DNA of 64,000 bases. It comes from Schistocerca nitens. Lineage: Eukaryota; Arthropoda; Insecta; Orthoptera; Acrididae. A program made the translations under genes and the position numbers. The stretch covers positions 499,612,109 through 499,676,108 of the forward strand of contig NC_064614.1 of NCBI RefSeq assembly GCF_023898315.1, in the 5' to 3' direction. Positions 33,011-45,401 of this stretch are shown piece after piece. Under the pieces are notes generated by a model that searched no databases, had not been told where the DNA came from, and worked only from the letters and a program-made list of their open reading frames with translations. Within the stretch, counting starts at the first letter, position 1. Each line of letters begins with the position of its first letter.

Positions 33011-33189
33011 GATCCAAGAATTCTTCAGTGCTAATCCCAATATCCGGTTACAAACTTCTAGCTACAGCGTTAGACGCGCTTTAATGCAATGTTAATTGCT
33101 GCAAATCACAACCATCATCCCCGAAGCTTCGATAATGAGCTCGCTGCTATATCCTATCCTATTTTACGAGCGGTAGCCATAACGTTATA

Positions 33190-33428
33190 ATCTGTTGTTG
33201 TTGTTGTTGTAGTCTTCAGTCCTGAGACTGGTTTGATGGAGCTATCCATGCTACTCTATCCTGTGCAAGCTGCTTCATCTCCCAGTACGTACTGCAGCCT
33301 ACATCCTTCTGAATCTGCTTAGTGTATTCATCTCTTGGTCTCCCTCTACGATTTTTACCCTCCACGCTTCCCTCAAATACTAAATTGGTGAGCCACTGAT
33401 GCCTCAGAACATCTCCTACCAACCGATC
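33190..33428 (-). pseudogene. RTE-type retrotransposon 3' end
   Basis: The minus strand begins VLRHQWLTNLVFEGSVEG and continues with a KNRRGRPRDEYTKQIQKDV segment, DRVAW and SNQSQD, then a stop and a 3' run of ACAACAACAACAAC (the GTTGTTGTTG at 33194). It matches the style of the C-terminus at 20165-20830. The frame is open over about 70 codons; the rest of the element is missing, so it is a strongly 5'-truncated copy. Confidence 0.78.
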
Positions 33429-33470
33429 GCCGGCCGGAGTGGCTGTGCGGTTCTAGGCGCTACGGTTGGA
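33429..33470 (+). repeat. Group A SINE head fragment
   Basis: GCCGGCCGGAGTGGCTGTGC through GGTTCTAGGCGCTACGG matches only the first 42 bases of group A SINEs. It directly abuts the RTE-type 3' end. Confidence 0.6.
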
Positions 33471-33479
33471 AATGTAAGT

Positions 33480-34260
33480 TGAAGACTGATGCTGTTTCAA
33501 ATATAAATGTACCATCCTCCAGAGCAGTGACAGGAATATTTGAGCACAAAAACGAAGCTACCGTAAAGAAGTATAAGATATTTTGCAGGTCAATATATTA
33601 CTAACTAATGAAGAAATTACTACTAGACAAAACGTTAACCGCGAAAACGAACACAGCTGTGAATGTGTCAGTGCGTGCTTACGACAGCAATTAGAAATTA
33701 TGAAAACAGAAATAAAAGATCTTGGGTAAAAGAATGTAGATTTACAGGATCGTCTCTCTCGATGAAGCGCTGAGTCACTGAAAATGCTCGTGTCTAGTTG
33801 AAAGTGTGATGCAGAGCTCATTTTCTGTCAACAGCAAGTGGTTATGAAAGGACTGTGTACTAACTGCTCATCTGAAGATAATGCAAAGGCTGCAACTTTA
33901 CGTTGCCTATCTTGTAAAGTATTATCCTTTGTCAGGACTTTGCTGTAATTTGTTTTGTAAGGAGACGCACTTTGATCAGAATGAAAGCTATCAACAAGGC
34001 TAAAAAAAATGCAAAGGTAGTATGCGAACTGAGAGTGAACAAAGACAAAAAGTGAAAAAAGTTGTAACATAACTTTCCAGAATAGAAAAAGAAAACCTGT
34101 TAATACAGTCTGAGTTTGAAATGACATTATAGGGAGCTTCTCTGTACTAGAGTCGGTGTGAGTCTCTTTTCCCAGAAAAAAAGTAGTGCCCTCTGACATG
34201 GTGAGAGAGGCTGACGTCCTTCAGAGGCTTTACGCTAGAGAAAGTAGTTCACTCATGTAA
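33480..34260 (+). pseudogene. Unrecognised degenerate coding-like region
   Basis: Plus-strand frames contain charged, helix-prone stretches (QLEIMKTEIKDLG, then NVDLQDRLSR; later LQSEFEM and PSDMVREADVLQRL) separated by stops. This suggests a decayed protein with coiled-coil character, possibly transposon-encoded. I cannot name a family. Confidence 0.25.
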
Positions 34261-34429
34261 AGCTTAATAATAATAACAGTAAATCCACTAAAACATGGAA
34301 AATCTCGATTACATTCATACTTGCATATGAGTTAAACACGTGTGCCAATAAGATCCAATAACATCTGTGGATGGAAGTGTAGGCCAACAATGGTTTGGTG
34401 TCACAGATGCTTCCAGCGTAGAGTTCTAT

Positions 34430-34740
34430 ACTATCGTAAGTAAGCATAGACTACGGTAGCTTTCCTAGAAGCATTGGCCAGTTAAGATTCCAGCTGCGTT
34501 ACCTGGATGCCAAGCGTGTTGCATACGTATTGGGCGTCGCCTCATTTCGATCGCGTTGTCTCCGTATCCGACCAGTGTCTGGAAGCGGTGAACCGTCTAG
34601 AAAGTGAGTGAGGATATATAAAGGGCTCCATAATCTATGGAACATTTTTGTTCTACATAGTTATCCTCCTGTCTTTTACTTAAAAATAAGCAGTATATAT
34701 TGCAAAATTGAAATTGTCAATCTTTAATTTTGGTTTTATT
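34430..34740 (+). repeat. Unclassified dispersed repeat, copy 1
   Basis: It shares an extended, clearly alignable sequence with the reverse complement of 46495-46870, for example GAACCGTCTAGAAA, CTACATAGTTATCCTCCTGT and GTGTTGCATAC in the same order. No protein or terminal repeat is visible. Confidence 0.65.
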
Positions 34741-34749
34741 CGGAAACTG

Positions 34750-35290
34750 TTGAAATGGGATGTTGTAGTAAAAATAAAGAAATAATACAGATATGTCACG
34801 TAGCGCTAGAAAATACAATTTCTTGGAAAAAAAAGATAAAGCTTATCAGACACCGCTTCAGTGCTTCGTCGAGCTTTAGAGGACATATTTCTACTATTCG
34901 TAAACAACTTTCACACTTATCAATAATAATAGAAAACGCTTGCTTTTGATCATGATGAAGAACGTTCTTTTAAGTACAAAATAACAACAATAATTAAATA
35001 GATTTTTATGTTTGTGCATGTAAACTGTACTTGCATCAGAAGTAACTGTTTTGTTTACATAAAACCGCAAAAGTTACGCGATCCACTAATTTTTATTACT
35101 TATAAAATGCAACTTATGTTTTGTACGGACACAAAATGCACAATGGACAAAAAAAAGAAGTCGTCGACTCCCGGTTTCTCTCACACATTCAATTACGTTT
35201 CTTTCTCTACCATTGGTACCAATAATACCGGCAATCCTACCATTCAATACGTCATTTATGTAATGCATCGAAACTACCGGATAATAGTTT
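34750..35290. other. Unassigned AT-rich sequence
   Basis: No feature recognised; short frames here are unsupported. Confidence 0.3.
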
Positions 35291-35299
35291 TGGTAGAAC

Positions 35300-35695
35300 G
35301 CAACTCTATTCCATTGCGACCACACAAGTCTGAATGGCGAAGAACGAAGTGGCAGACCATCCCTCGGTGGAAAAGCGGGAATCGCAAGGTGAGTGGAAAC
35401 TTCGGTGCTCAAAGGCAGGCGTATAACAATCGATGCGATAGTGCAAAAACTGTAGATCATTCTTCGATCGGGATTCAACATCTTACAGGACATTTTGAAC
35501 ATGACAAAGACCGCCGCCGGCTGGGTTCACCGACTGCTCACGCACATTCTGGCGGGGAAACCATTACGAGGCAAGTATTTCAAGAAGGACCACGTTGTTA
35601 TTTTCGAGGTAAAACGGTTCCTGGAAAACCTAAATTCAGACTTCTACAACCACGGTTTCCGGCAGCTCATCTGTCGTTGGGAAGACTGAGTCGTA
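35300..35695 (+). pseudogene. Internally deleted mariner-like transposase remnant
   Basis: The plus strand gives an EERSGRPS-like segment, RRITIDAIVQKL, then GFNILQDILNMTKTAAGWVH: the DNA-binding half of a SETMAR-type mariner transposase up to the W-P-RLLT motif. The next frame jumps directly to FEVKRFLENLNSDFYNHGFR and QLICRWED, the C-terminus. The catalytic core between them is deleted. Confidence 0.62.
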
Positions 35696-36098
35696 TTAGA
35701 AGGTGTATGTGTAGAGAATTACTGCCGCCCCCACCAAGTTTAATGATCACAGCTTAATTTTTCTGAAGTGATAATTAAATTAAAACTCTTTTACCCGTCG
35801 TACACTGATAAAGCAGGTATAGTTTTATTTGCTGAATGATACAAGGGTTCTAATCAAGCCTGATAGAAACGCATCAGAATAAAGGGAGAAAGATGAAACC
35901 ATCATCATCTTTAAGGTTTAGGCCCCTGAGCCTGTTCCTTCTTCGAGGGAAGGTCTTACTTTATTATGTCGTCCATCGGACTCTGAAATTCTGTTATTGT
36001 CCCTCCGTTGAATACTTTCATTACATTTTACTTTATTATCTGTAATTTATCCATAATTGGTTGATATCCCATACAGCACAACAAGTGTTGAAATGCAG

Positions 36099-37390
36099 GT
36101 GTTAAAACTATTAAAATACAAAACTGAATAAAAAGTCCAATAGCCTGCTGTAGCTGTATGTATTTAAATCGATTAGCGACCCACACAACCGGTTTCACAA
36201 CTTTTATGCTGCATCTTCTAGTGCATGCCTGTACAGAAAACTTTGTTTATTAATGTTTTGATAATGGGGAAATGAAGTTAGATATCTTAAAGTACCGAGT
36301 GAACAGATTTAAACGAGAAAGCAAATATTATGCATCTATTTAGCAAACTAGGTGTGTATCACATACGCCCCATAAAGAATGGGCCCATACGTATTTAATG
36401 AATAAGGTAATTTCATACCAAAAGAAGGTTACTTACAAATGTTATGTCATATGGTATAGGGGACTGTTACAGACTGCCGGGCTGGCCGGAGTGGCCGAGC
36501 GGTTCTAGGCGCTACAGTCTGGAGCCGCGCGACCGCTACGGTCACAGGTTCGAATCCTGCCTCGGGCATGGCTGTGTGTGATGTCCTTAGGTTAGTTAGG
36601 TTTAAGTAGTTCTAAGTTCTAGGGGACTGATGACCTCAGCAGTTATGTCACATAGTGCTCAGAGCCATTTGAACAGACTGCCGGAGAGTAGCGGTTGGCG
36701 TGGCTAGGAAAGTTCTCAGCCTGCCTCAATTGATAAAAACCATCACAGTGATGAATGTCCAGTCTAAAAAAACAAAGAAATATAATTAGGAATCAGAAAC
36801 TAGTCCTTGATTAAAAACAGTGAAGCAGTAATTAAAATGAAAAAGAGATGGGGACAGTCGCCATGTAACGTAGAGCAACTACCAAAAAAAATGGACTGAC
36901 TTGAGTTAAAATCACGAACTGTTAGTACTTCACGGATTAAAATATGTTCCTGTCGGCCTATGTCAAGCATCGCCCCCCGTAAATGTTATCCAGGAAAGTA
37001 TAGGGTCCTGTATCGATTGAAAAATAAAATGAAAACTAATCAAATTAATTTGTAAGTAACCTTCTTTTGGTATGAAATTACAAATATTATGTATTAAACA
37101 CGTAAAGGCCTGTTCTTTGTGGGGCGTATGTGATCCACACCTAGTTTCCTAACTAGATCCGTAATATTTTGTTCCTTGTTTAAGTCTATTCACTCAGTAC
37201 TTTAAGATATCTCAGAAAACTCATTTAACTATTATCAAAACATTAATTCATAAAATTTTCTATACAGATATACACCAGAAGATGCAATTTAAAAAGTTGC
37301 GAAACCGATTGTGTGGGTCTCTGATAGATACAACTATAGCGGAGTATTTGACATTTCATTCAGATCTATATTTTAATAGTTTCAACAGCT
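36099..37390. mobile_element. Foldback element with about 360-bp terminal inverted repeats
   Basis: The arms, about 36099-36460 and 37030-37390, are imperfect reverse complements: GACCCACACAACCGGTTTC pairs with GAAACCGATTGTGTGGGTC, and CATACCAAAAGAAGGTTACT pairs with AGTAACCTTCTTTTGGTATG. Small indels distinguish the arms. The central part holds a later SINE and no transposase, so the element is non-autonomous. Confidence 0.8.
36481..36672 (+). repeat. tRNA-derived SINE, group A, short tail
   Basis: Full head and body, but the last bases of the usual CCATTTTT tail are absent. The 12-bp target duplication ACAGACTGCCGG lies at 36469-36480 and 36673-36684. It is inserted in the centre of the foldback element. 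Confidence 0.92.
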
Positions 37391-37764
37391 GTATTAAAAC
37401 TTGTAGTACTGTATGAATTGTAAATCAGTTATGTGTAACTATTTTAGCTGTGGTTGCCCCATTTTTAAAATAATGCGTAATTTATCATTTATACTGAAAA
37501 TATCCGTTGCCTTCCGTGCATCAGCACTACTCATTTTCTATCCTGCCACAGATCTCAACAATCTCTTTTCGGCAGTATCTAATTTCGTCTTCTCTCACTG
37601 GCTTATCGTAAATTTCCTTTCATCTTATCATAGGAACTGCCATTATCTTGTAGAACTTTAATTATGTTGATTTCTGGGTTTCCACCGTGATAGTCTTGTT
37701 AAAGGTGCCCACATTCTTTGCAATTTGCACGTGATTTGCTGGTCATTCTCTAGCAGTAATACTA

Positions 37765-38645
37765 CACACATCAAAAAAAGTTTTGCATCACCCCAGTTCC
37801 CAGAACTCCTGAAGATTGACGTCGACTGTGGATATTGTATCACAGACACAGTCCTTTTGACTGTTCAGAGATGTCACTAAACCCTTCCAAAGATGTAAAG
37901 AACCACGCATGGGCAGCGCCTATTAGAAGGAGAGGGGCCGACATCCGATCAGATCCAGTCATTCCACCAGGAAGAAGGTACACGGCTCGTGTTATCTATA
38001 GTTCAACTATGCCTAGACGGTCATTACCGCGGTACGATCGTGTCCGCATTGTTACTTTGTGCCAGGAAGGGCTCTCAACAAGGGAAGTGTCCAGGCGTCT
38101 CGGAGTGAACCAAAGCGATGTTGTTCGGACATGGAGGAGATACAGAGAGACAGGTAATGTCGATGACATGCCTCGCTCAGGCCGCCAAAGGCTACTGCTT
38201 CAGTCGATGACCGCTACCTACGGATTATGGTTCGGAGGAACCGTGGTAGCAACGCCACCGTGTTGAATAATGCTTTTCGTGCAGCCACGACACCATGCAG
38301 CGCGGTACAGATGGGCCCAACAACACACCGAATGGACCGCTCAGGATCAGGATTGGCATCACGTTCTCTTCACCGACGAATGTCGCATATGCCTTCAAGC
38401 AGACAATCGTCGGAGATGTGTTTGTAGGCGACCCGGTCAGGCTTAACGCCTTAGACACACTGTCCAGCGAGTCCAGCGGGTGCAGCAAGGTGAAGGTTCC
38501 TGCTGTTTTGGAGTGGCATTATGTGGGGCCGATGTACGCCGCTGGTGGTCATGGAAGGCGCCGTAACGGCTGTATGATATGTCAGTGCCATCCTCCGACC
38601 GATAGTGCAACCATATCGGCAGCATATTGGCGAGGCACCACACGT
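37765..38645 (+). mobile_element. Tc1-like transposon, left part only
   Basis: It starts after TA with CACACATCAAAAAAAGTTTT, a Tc1-type terminus. The transposase start is at 38009 (MPRRSLPRYDRVRIVTLCQ), with helix-turn-helix GLSTREVSRRLGVNQSDVVR. After frame changes come DRYLRIMVRRNRGSNATV and HVLFTDECRICLQADN, where the first catalytic Asp is visible. The second Asp, the Glu and the right terminus are missing. The element is inactive. Confidence 0.72.
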
Positions 38646-38649
38646 AAAA

Positions 38650-39034
38650 TTCTTAGAGAGTGTTCCGAAAAAAGCCCTTGTAGTCGGCACCTGTAAGATA
38701 TGCTGTTAGAACATAATCTACGACTGTAGTCACCTAAGATTCCGACCCAGTCATTAATCTCACATTCACAAAAAAATATCGATTTAAAGATTTAAAAAGA
38801 ACGTAAAGTAAATTCTGTATTGTTTAAGTTATAATCATATCCTTATGCGTTAATATTGGGAAATGTAATATTTGTGATTGTTACAGCATACAGCTCTCCA
38901 CCACGGAATTGGGAAATTTTCATGAAAGATTTCGGTATGTTATTTTGTTGTCATAAAGAAGGAAGGGATTATTAATTTGTAGTGTTTTTAATGTAAATTT
39001 CTTGGAGGAATATGATAGGAAAAATAATCTAGAG
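38650..39034. other. Unassigned sequence
   Basis: No feature recognised. Confidence 0.25.
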
Positions 39035-39046
39035 ATGCTGTTAGCG

Positions 39047-39240
39047 CTGGCCGGAGTGGCCGAGCAGTTCTAGGCGCTTCAGTCTGGAACCGGGCGACCG
39101 CTACGGTCGCAGGTTCGAGTCCTGCCTCGGGCAGGGATGTGTGTGATGTCCGTGGGTTAGTTAGGTTTAGGTTGTTCTAAGTTCTAGGGGACTGATGACC
39201 TCCGATGTTAAGTCCCATAGTGCTCAGAGCCATTTTTTTT
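39047..39240 (+). repeat. tRNA-derived SINE, group A
   Basis: Both tRNA boxes are present (B box here GGTTCGAGTCC). The exact 12-bp target duplication ATGCTGTTAGCG lies at 39035-39046 and 39241-39252. The tail ends in a T run. Confidence 0.92.
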
Positions 39241-39419
39241 ATGCTGTTAGCGACATATAATTTAGCATCAGTCGTAAATTTCCATACCCGAGGTGCTCAG
39301 GACGATAGTAACCTTACACATAATGTATTCATACAACAAGCCTAAGTTTTGGAGACGCATGCCTTTTCTGTGGTAAACAGGTTGTCACATGACATAACTT
39401 AGATCTGTCTACAGTTCAG

Positions 39420-40400
39420 AAACGCTGAAAGAAAACAGTGCGGCTGATCAATGATAAAACTACTGAACACTGAACACGTCAAAGAAAGTATAAGGATACC
39501 GACAGGTATGATATTTACAATGAGCGTAATGCTAGATCTAAATCCAAAATATTTAGTAATGAATTTGTGTCAATTTCTTAAAGTAGTTTTCCTAAAATGA
39601 CAATTACATGTAGTAATTGGATGTCGTTAAAGAAACCTTGGAGCATTACAGGTATCAGAGTCTATTCACAACGAAAAAAGGATTTGTGCAAAATAGTCAG
39701 AACACGTAATGATCTAGAAACACTGTCATATTTTAAACAGTACTGTAACATATTAAGAAAAGTTGTACAAAATTCCAAAAGTCACATCTTGTCTGAAATT
39801 AATAGATCAGACAATCAAATCAAGTCAGTACGAAATATTGTTAAAAGAAAGACAGGGAAAGAAGTCACAGAAGATAATATAATTTCTGTCAAAGACAATG
39901 AAAGCATTGTAAACATCGGTCCAGGTGTAGCAGACATTTCAAGTAGTTACTTTTTAAAAATAGGTGAGAAAAACGGGTGCAAACATTTCTGAAGATAAAG
40001 CAAACAGTAAACAGAGGAAGCAATGTAGAGGACATACAAATTAATCTCACATCCCAAATTGATACGAGAACTGTTTCAGAATTTCATATGGGGTGGATAA
40101 TTACCTCCACTGAGACGCTAAAATGTTGTGGCCCTTTAATATGTAATGTACTTAATCACCGATGTAATAATTAATTTAGAATGTTTTCCCAAGCAGACTG
40201 AAATATGCCATCGTTAGGCCTAACGTGAAGGGTGGCCTCACAGATGTCAACAGTCACCGCCCAGGTACTTCCCAGTTACTACCCATCTGCGTACTAATGG
40301 AATACTTTTGCAATCACAGTCTCATTTCCAAAAGGGCCACTCTTCTGATTCAGCTATTTATATTACGGTCATTAAAAAAACGAGCTAGAGGCTGTAAAAG
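39420..40400 (+). pseudogene. Jockey-group-like RT remnant, N-terminal part
   Basis: The plus strand has KKPWSITGIRVYSQRKKDL, then a long basic linker with KYC-like YCNILRKVVQNSK (open over 131 codons from 39597). Another frame follows with a LTDVNSHRPGTSQLLPI segment, equivalent to the NNYRPVSLLP motif of RTs, and a QKGHSSDSAIYI-like piece in the place of FRKGHSTDSAI. The catalytic YADD region is missing. The linker style matches the small C-terminal remnant at 61148-61390. Confidence 0.62.
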
Positions 40401-40409
40401 GGAAACCGC

Positions 40410-41890
40410 TGAAGAGATCGTAATGCAGTTGCCTACGGAAGAAGATGTGGTTTATCTCAGAGCGCTGAGGCCGCAAACTCGGCACTAGAGGGACATAGGT
40501 GCACGCCCACGTGACGACAGTGAGCACGCCCTCGCGACGATCTTCCACTGCGTTTAGTCATGCGGAAAACAAAAACAGAGGCTTCAGACGAAGACAGCAG
40601 GAGTACGCGGAACGGAACTTCATCGCAGAATAGTACAAGTATAAGTGAGCACTGCATGTCCGTTACAGGTGTCAAGGCGAGTCACAAGGGGTTCAAGGAA
40701 TAGATGTCGTCGACCGATGATGCACCATCTGGAACGCCACTCTGCATTACCGATACCATTGGCCAACAGGTCGGATTGAGTGTCGCAGCTGCAATGAAGG
40801 GTCCTAGTGGAGGTGGTCTGTCGTTACCTTCATCTGACCTGTGTCACTGTGTATCTGTGTCGTGCGAATGATTTTGATGAGTACTTGTACAGTGTAATAT
40901 TGGGTTTATTTTGTTATGAATGAAGGGAAGGGGGAAGGTGGAACACTGTGCCGGCACGTAGCATATTTCTCCCGAATGACGCCAAGGAGTTCGCCGAGCT
41001 TAACGTTCCCATCCGACGGATGGATCACCATCAACACTGTCACATGTCCCCACTTCATGAACCACTGCGGAGAGTTTTGGAATTTAATTCGGGACACTCG
41101 TGCGAAAGACTGGTATCAGGTACTTCACGCCATTACATGTCCTCCCCTTGGCTACCAAATACTGGCAATGAAAATTTTCCACCACCAGGATTCGGAGCGG
41201 CTTATCTCCGAGTCTAGAGCCACAGCAAAGAAGCGCGTTGGCGATCTCGGTTACGGAGGCGGGTCTTATTAGGATAGTCCGATTTAAATATTCTCTACGT
41301 TTCATGTCAGCTGCGTGTTTCCATTGTGAAAACCCAGCTTTCACAGCAGTAGAATAAGAAAAAAAAAGATGCAATCATTTGTCGGTTGTGGAAAGTCTGA
41401 GAAGCACACTGTAATGTCGTGCTTGCAGTACGTTGTCCAAACACTGTTTACTGAGTCTGGCAGAAAACAAATGAGGCTGCGTATGAACTACTCGTATTTT
41501 CCGTGCCAGATTAGAGCGTAACTGTTGTTGTATCTTGAATGGCGTATTTACGCTGTCGGTAAGCTTCGTCAAAACGATCAGTGCCAGTGAACGAAGAGTT
41601 TACTTCAAGCTGAAACGTTTCTTCGCCTCGTCCTCGCAGAAGTAAAAGCCTCATTTACGGCGTCGGTCGCTAATTGCGCTATCTCGGCGCGCGAGACACC
41701 TGTTACTACGAAGATCAGATAGGACACGTATGGTGGCGGACTCGAATTAATTTTCGGCAGGGGTACTCTACTATAACTACTGTGAATAATTGTTGCCAGT
41801 CTCGCTTTGACCAACGTGATACGGTTAACCTTATCACAACTCAGAAATCATGATCTCCCTCAATGAAACTGAGATAGATGGAAAAAAGCA
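40410..41890. other. Unassigned sequence
   Basis: About 1.5 kb without a motif, repeat or structure that I can recognise. Several short frames are open but show no domain. Confidence 0.3.
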
Positions 41891-41894
41891 AGTA

Positions 41895-42415
41895 AACTGT
41901 TCATTATTTCAAAAGTCATCGCCATAACTGTTCATTAATTTATTCCACTGTGAGACAAGACAGTCAGTGCCTTCAAGGGAAAATGTTTGCGGTTGCCTAC
42001 GTAACCAGGATTGTACCCTAGCGTACACTTCTTCGTCCGAGCAAATCGATGGCCAGAAATGTCTTCCGTCAGGACTCCAAAAATATGGAAATCGCATGGG
42101 GAGATATCTGGACTGTATGGAGGATATGTAAGAACTTCCCAGCGAAACTTCTCCGGCGTAGTCGAAAAAATCTTGTCGACATGTCGGCCTGTCCACATTG
42201 GAGAAATTTTGCTGGGGAGCTCTTACACATTCTCCACAGAGTCCCGATTGGTTCCCATGCGATTTCCGTATTTCTGAGGCCCTGAAGAGGGGCGTCTGTG
42301 GCCGTCAATTTGCTTCGAACGAAATGGTGCAGGCGTGGGTAGAATCATAGTTTCTTCGGTAAAGGCAAACATTTCTCCATGAAAGCATTGACCTTCTTGT
42401 CTCACAGTGAGATGT
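41895..42415. pseudogene. Head-to-head pair of mariner transposase C-terminal remnants
   Basis: On the minus strand (42198 down to 41900): GRHVDKIFSTTPEKFRWEVL, then YPPYSPDISPCDFHIFGVL and a C-terminal WLRRQPQTF-type segment; this is the end of a mariner transposase, including the terminal catalytic Asp in SPCDFH. On the plus strand (about 42170-42415) a second, more diverged remnant reads EKFCWGALTHSPQSPDWFPC, then DFRIS and RQTFLHE. The two run divergently from a junction near 42180. They are not near-identical, so this is not a simple recent inverted duplication. Confidence 0.68.
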
Positions 42416-42469
42416 ACGCATTAATAGTTACAGGAGACATCGTTCGTAAGAAGCTCAGCTTGCCCTCTT

Positions 42470-43515
42470 CTCACATGACATGAAGGGCAACAGACGGATT
42501 TCATGTTCCGAGATTTTCGTAAAGCATTTGCAAACTGTTAACGGGAGTACAGGCGTACGAAATAGATTGCCAGGTGTGTGAGTGGCTCGAAGACTGCTTA
42601 AATAACAGAATCCAGTGTGCTGTCGCCGACAGCGAGTGTTCATCAGAGACAAGGGTATCGTCACGAGTGCCCCAGGGAAGTGTGATAGGACCGCTGTTAT
42701 TTTCTATATACATAAAAGACCTGGCGGACAGGGTAAACAGCAGCCTGCGGCTGTTTGCTAATGATATCGTCGTGTGTGGGAAGATGTCGTCGTTGAGTGA
42801 CTATGGAAGGGTACACGATGATTTAGACAAAATTTCTAGTTGGTGTAATGAATGGCAGTTAGTTATAAAGGTAGAAAAATGTAAGTTACTACAGATGAGT
42901 AGGAAAAACAAACCCATGATGTTCGAATACCGTGTTACTAATGTGCTGCTTGACAGAGTCACGTCGATTAAATATCAAGGTGTAACGTTGTAAAGCAATA
43001 TGAAACGCAGTGAGAATGTAAGGACTGTAGTCTAGAAGGCAATGGTCCACTTCCGTTAATTGCTAGAATTTTAGGAATGTGGCGTTTATATAGGACACTA
43101 GTGCGACCGCTTGTTGAGTACTGTTCGAGTGTTTGGGAGTCGCACCATGTGGGATTACAGGAAGACTTCGAAGCAATTCAGAAGCGGGCTGCTAGATTTG
43201 TTATCGACAGATTCGAACAACGCAAATATTCGAAGATGCCACTGGAACTCAAATAAGAATCACTGGAGGGAAAACTACTCTCTTTTCGTGTGGCACTATT
43301 AAGAAAATTTAGAGAACTGACATTTGAGGCTGACTACAGGACGATTCTAATGCCGCCAACGTGCATTTCACGGAAGGATCATGAAGATGAGGTTAGAGAG
43401 ATTAGGGCTCTTACGGAGGCTTATACACAGTCGTTTTTCCCTCGCCCTATTTGCGAATGCAACAGAAAACGAAATGAGTAGTGTTGCAGAATACCCTAAA
43501 TAGTAAAAAGTAACT
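42470..43515 (+). pseudogene. L2/CR1-like RT remnant
   Basis: A 139-codon frame (42574-42993) reads VCEWLEDCLNNRIQC, then SRVPQGSVIGPLLFSIYIKD, then LFANDIVVCGK: the catalytic FADD box has become FAND, a loss of one metal-binding Asp. It continues with ISSWCNEWQL and VTSIKYQGVTL and then breaks. A downstream frame gives a RRLIHSRF-like C-terminus. It is another branch of the family at 12957-14711. Confidence 0.78.
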
Positions 43516-43519
43516 TACT

Positions 43520-44615
43520 TTTTTCCATCTGTCTAGTTTTCTTTTGACTGCCTCTTATAACTGCATTCAGCAAAAGAATCCGAGATCCAATCACTCGACA
43601 GTAAAACTTGCACCGCTAACAGTCAATACAGGGGAGCTGGTTTCTACCAATTTCAGCCGATAACATCCTCTAAGCGAAACAGATGACAGTACAATCAATA
43701 AGATAAAGGATACACGAAAACACAAGACGTAAGTTTTCGCGGGAAATGGTATGACTACAGTTATAGTTCACCAAGTGCGACATTTTTATTTTACACCACC
43801 TCTAGTAGCTAAATGGCGCCACGATTTCTTATGGGGCCTCTTCGTACCGAGTGGGAGCACGCTCATTAAATTACAATACTCGCCAAGAAAACAAGAAAAT
43901 GACTAACCGGAATTCGACGTCTGCGCTTGGGAACACACTTTCGAATTACTGTAGGCTTTCCACACAGGGAAAGTAACTTTTCTGATCGTGAAGGGACAGT
44001 GGCACCCGCCCGTCTCTTTAAAACACCATCTTTACCCCAAAAGTCACATGATCCGCTCCCTGCATGTGGGAGGATTGCCAGCACACTCCACGATTTCGCG
44101 AGCTTCATGCAGTTCCACGAAATTGCTTCAGCATTCAGAGCTTTCAGCCAACTGCCCTCAGCGGCAGAAGACGAGCTCTTTGATTGTCTGTTTCCTGCTC
44201 CCGCTGGTAGCACTTCTCTGAATACTTCAACTTCCTGCGAGGACTTTACGGAGATTTATTTTAACAGCTGCTGCTTTCATTGGTAACTCTCTAACCCTTA
44301 AGCGTAGCTAGTAGGTTCCGACCGTAGACAGCTTAGACATACATAGGCAAGACCAGCTAATCATCTCCAATCCAACAAAGTCCACTTCCACCGGAAGCTG
44401 GGAAGTAGGTGCGGTCTTCTCAATAGCCGAGGGGACAGACTAAATAGTAAAAAGACTATGGGCCCAGTAACAACAAATTACAAATCGTACTTTTGCAGCA
44501 TGTCGTCTAAGATTTCTGACTCGCCAGGAAAGAGGTTGATACTGCGAAATTGTGAACTTAGTAATTATTTCTGAACTTAACAAATATATGTCCTCTGAAC
44601 AACCTCTAACATATA
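43520..44615. other. Unassigned sequence
   Basis: No motif or repeat recognised. Short frames near 43900-44280 are open on both strands without domains. Confidence 0.3.
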
Positions 44616-44629
44616 CGGTCAATCCCCCC

Positions 44630-44826
44630 AAATGTTCAAATGTGTGTGAATTCCTAAGGGACCAAACTGCTGAGGTCATCGGTCCCTAGACTTACACACT
44701 ACTTAAACTAACTTACGCTAAGAACAACATGCACACCCATGCCCGAGGGAGCACTCGAGCCTCCGTCGGGAGGGGCCGCGCAATCCGTGACATGGCGCCC
44801 TAGACAGCGCGGCCACTCCACGCAGC
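44630..44826 (-). repeat. tRNA-derived SINE, group C
   Basis: The head (minus strand GCTGCGTGGAGTGGCCGCGC, with a B-box-like GGCTCGAGTGCTCCC) differs from groups A and B. The 3' body (TTAGTTTAAGTAGT, GGGACCGATGACCTCAGCAG, ending ACATTTGAACATT) is clearly homologous to theirs. Flanking TCAATCCC repeats (44619-44626 and 44827-44834) are the probable target duplication. Confidence 0.82.
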
Positions 44827-44834
44827 TCAATCCC

Positions 44835-45385
44835 GCCGATGATCATTTTCAAAGTAACATCAATGCAGATGACAGACGTCTGCATTCGTTCCTTCCGCTA
44901 CTCATAATATTTGTGCACTAAAACTTTTGCGGAATTACGCTAAAACTATTGCCTTCTCACTGAGTGCAAATAAACGTATGTTGTGAATGGATCGTCCACT
45001 GCCATTCAGTTAATCGATTTGGATAAAAAGTTTCACACCATAGTAACACGGTATATGGTCAAAAACCAGTGACACATTAATCACCATGACAAATAGTAAG
45101 TTCCAAATGCTACCGGTAAATATCCCCCTCCCCCCACTCCCTTCAGCGATCCTTCAAAGAATCGAACTCCGATGTACAGAACCGCTTCAAACTATACAAA
45201 TGAGTTAAGGTGTTAAATATTTAACGTGAAGTGCGTAAGGCAGAAAAAGTTTTAAAAAGGTTTGAAACGAAGTTTAAAGTTCGTTGGAAGTCGCTAAGTG
45301 CCGTCATTATGAAATACTGGATGAATATACTCTGGGTAATTTACGCTACGTTTTAAGTAAAAACAAGTTTAGCACGCATCGCAAT
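44835..45385. other. Unassigned sequence
   Basis: AT-rich; no feature recognised. Confidence 0.3.
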
Positions 45386-45401
45386 ATCCATGACGTGATA
45401 C

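Noticed and set aside
32529..33084. Arg/Ala-rich open frames in the 32.5-33.0 kb CpG island
   Set aside because: Low-complexity composition typical of GC-rich non-coding DNA, with competing frames on the opposite strand.
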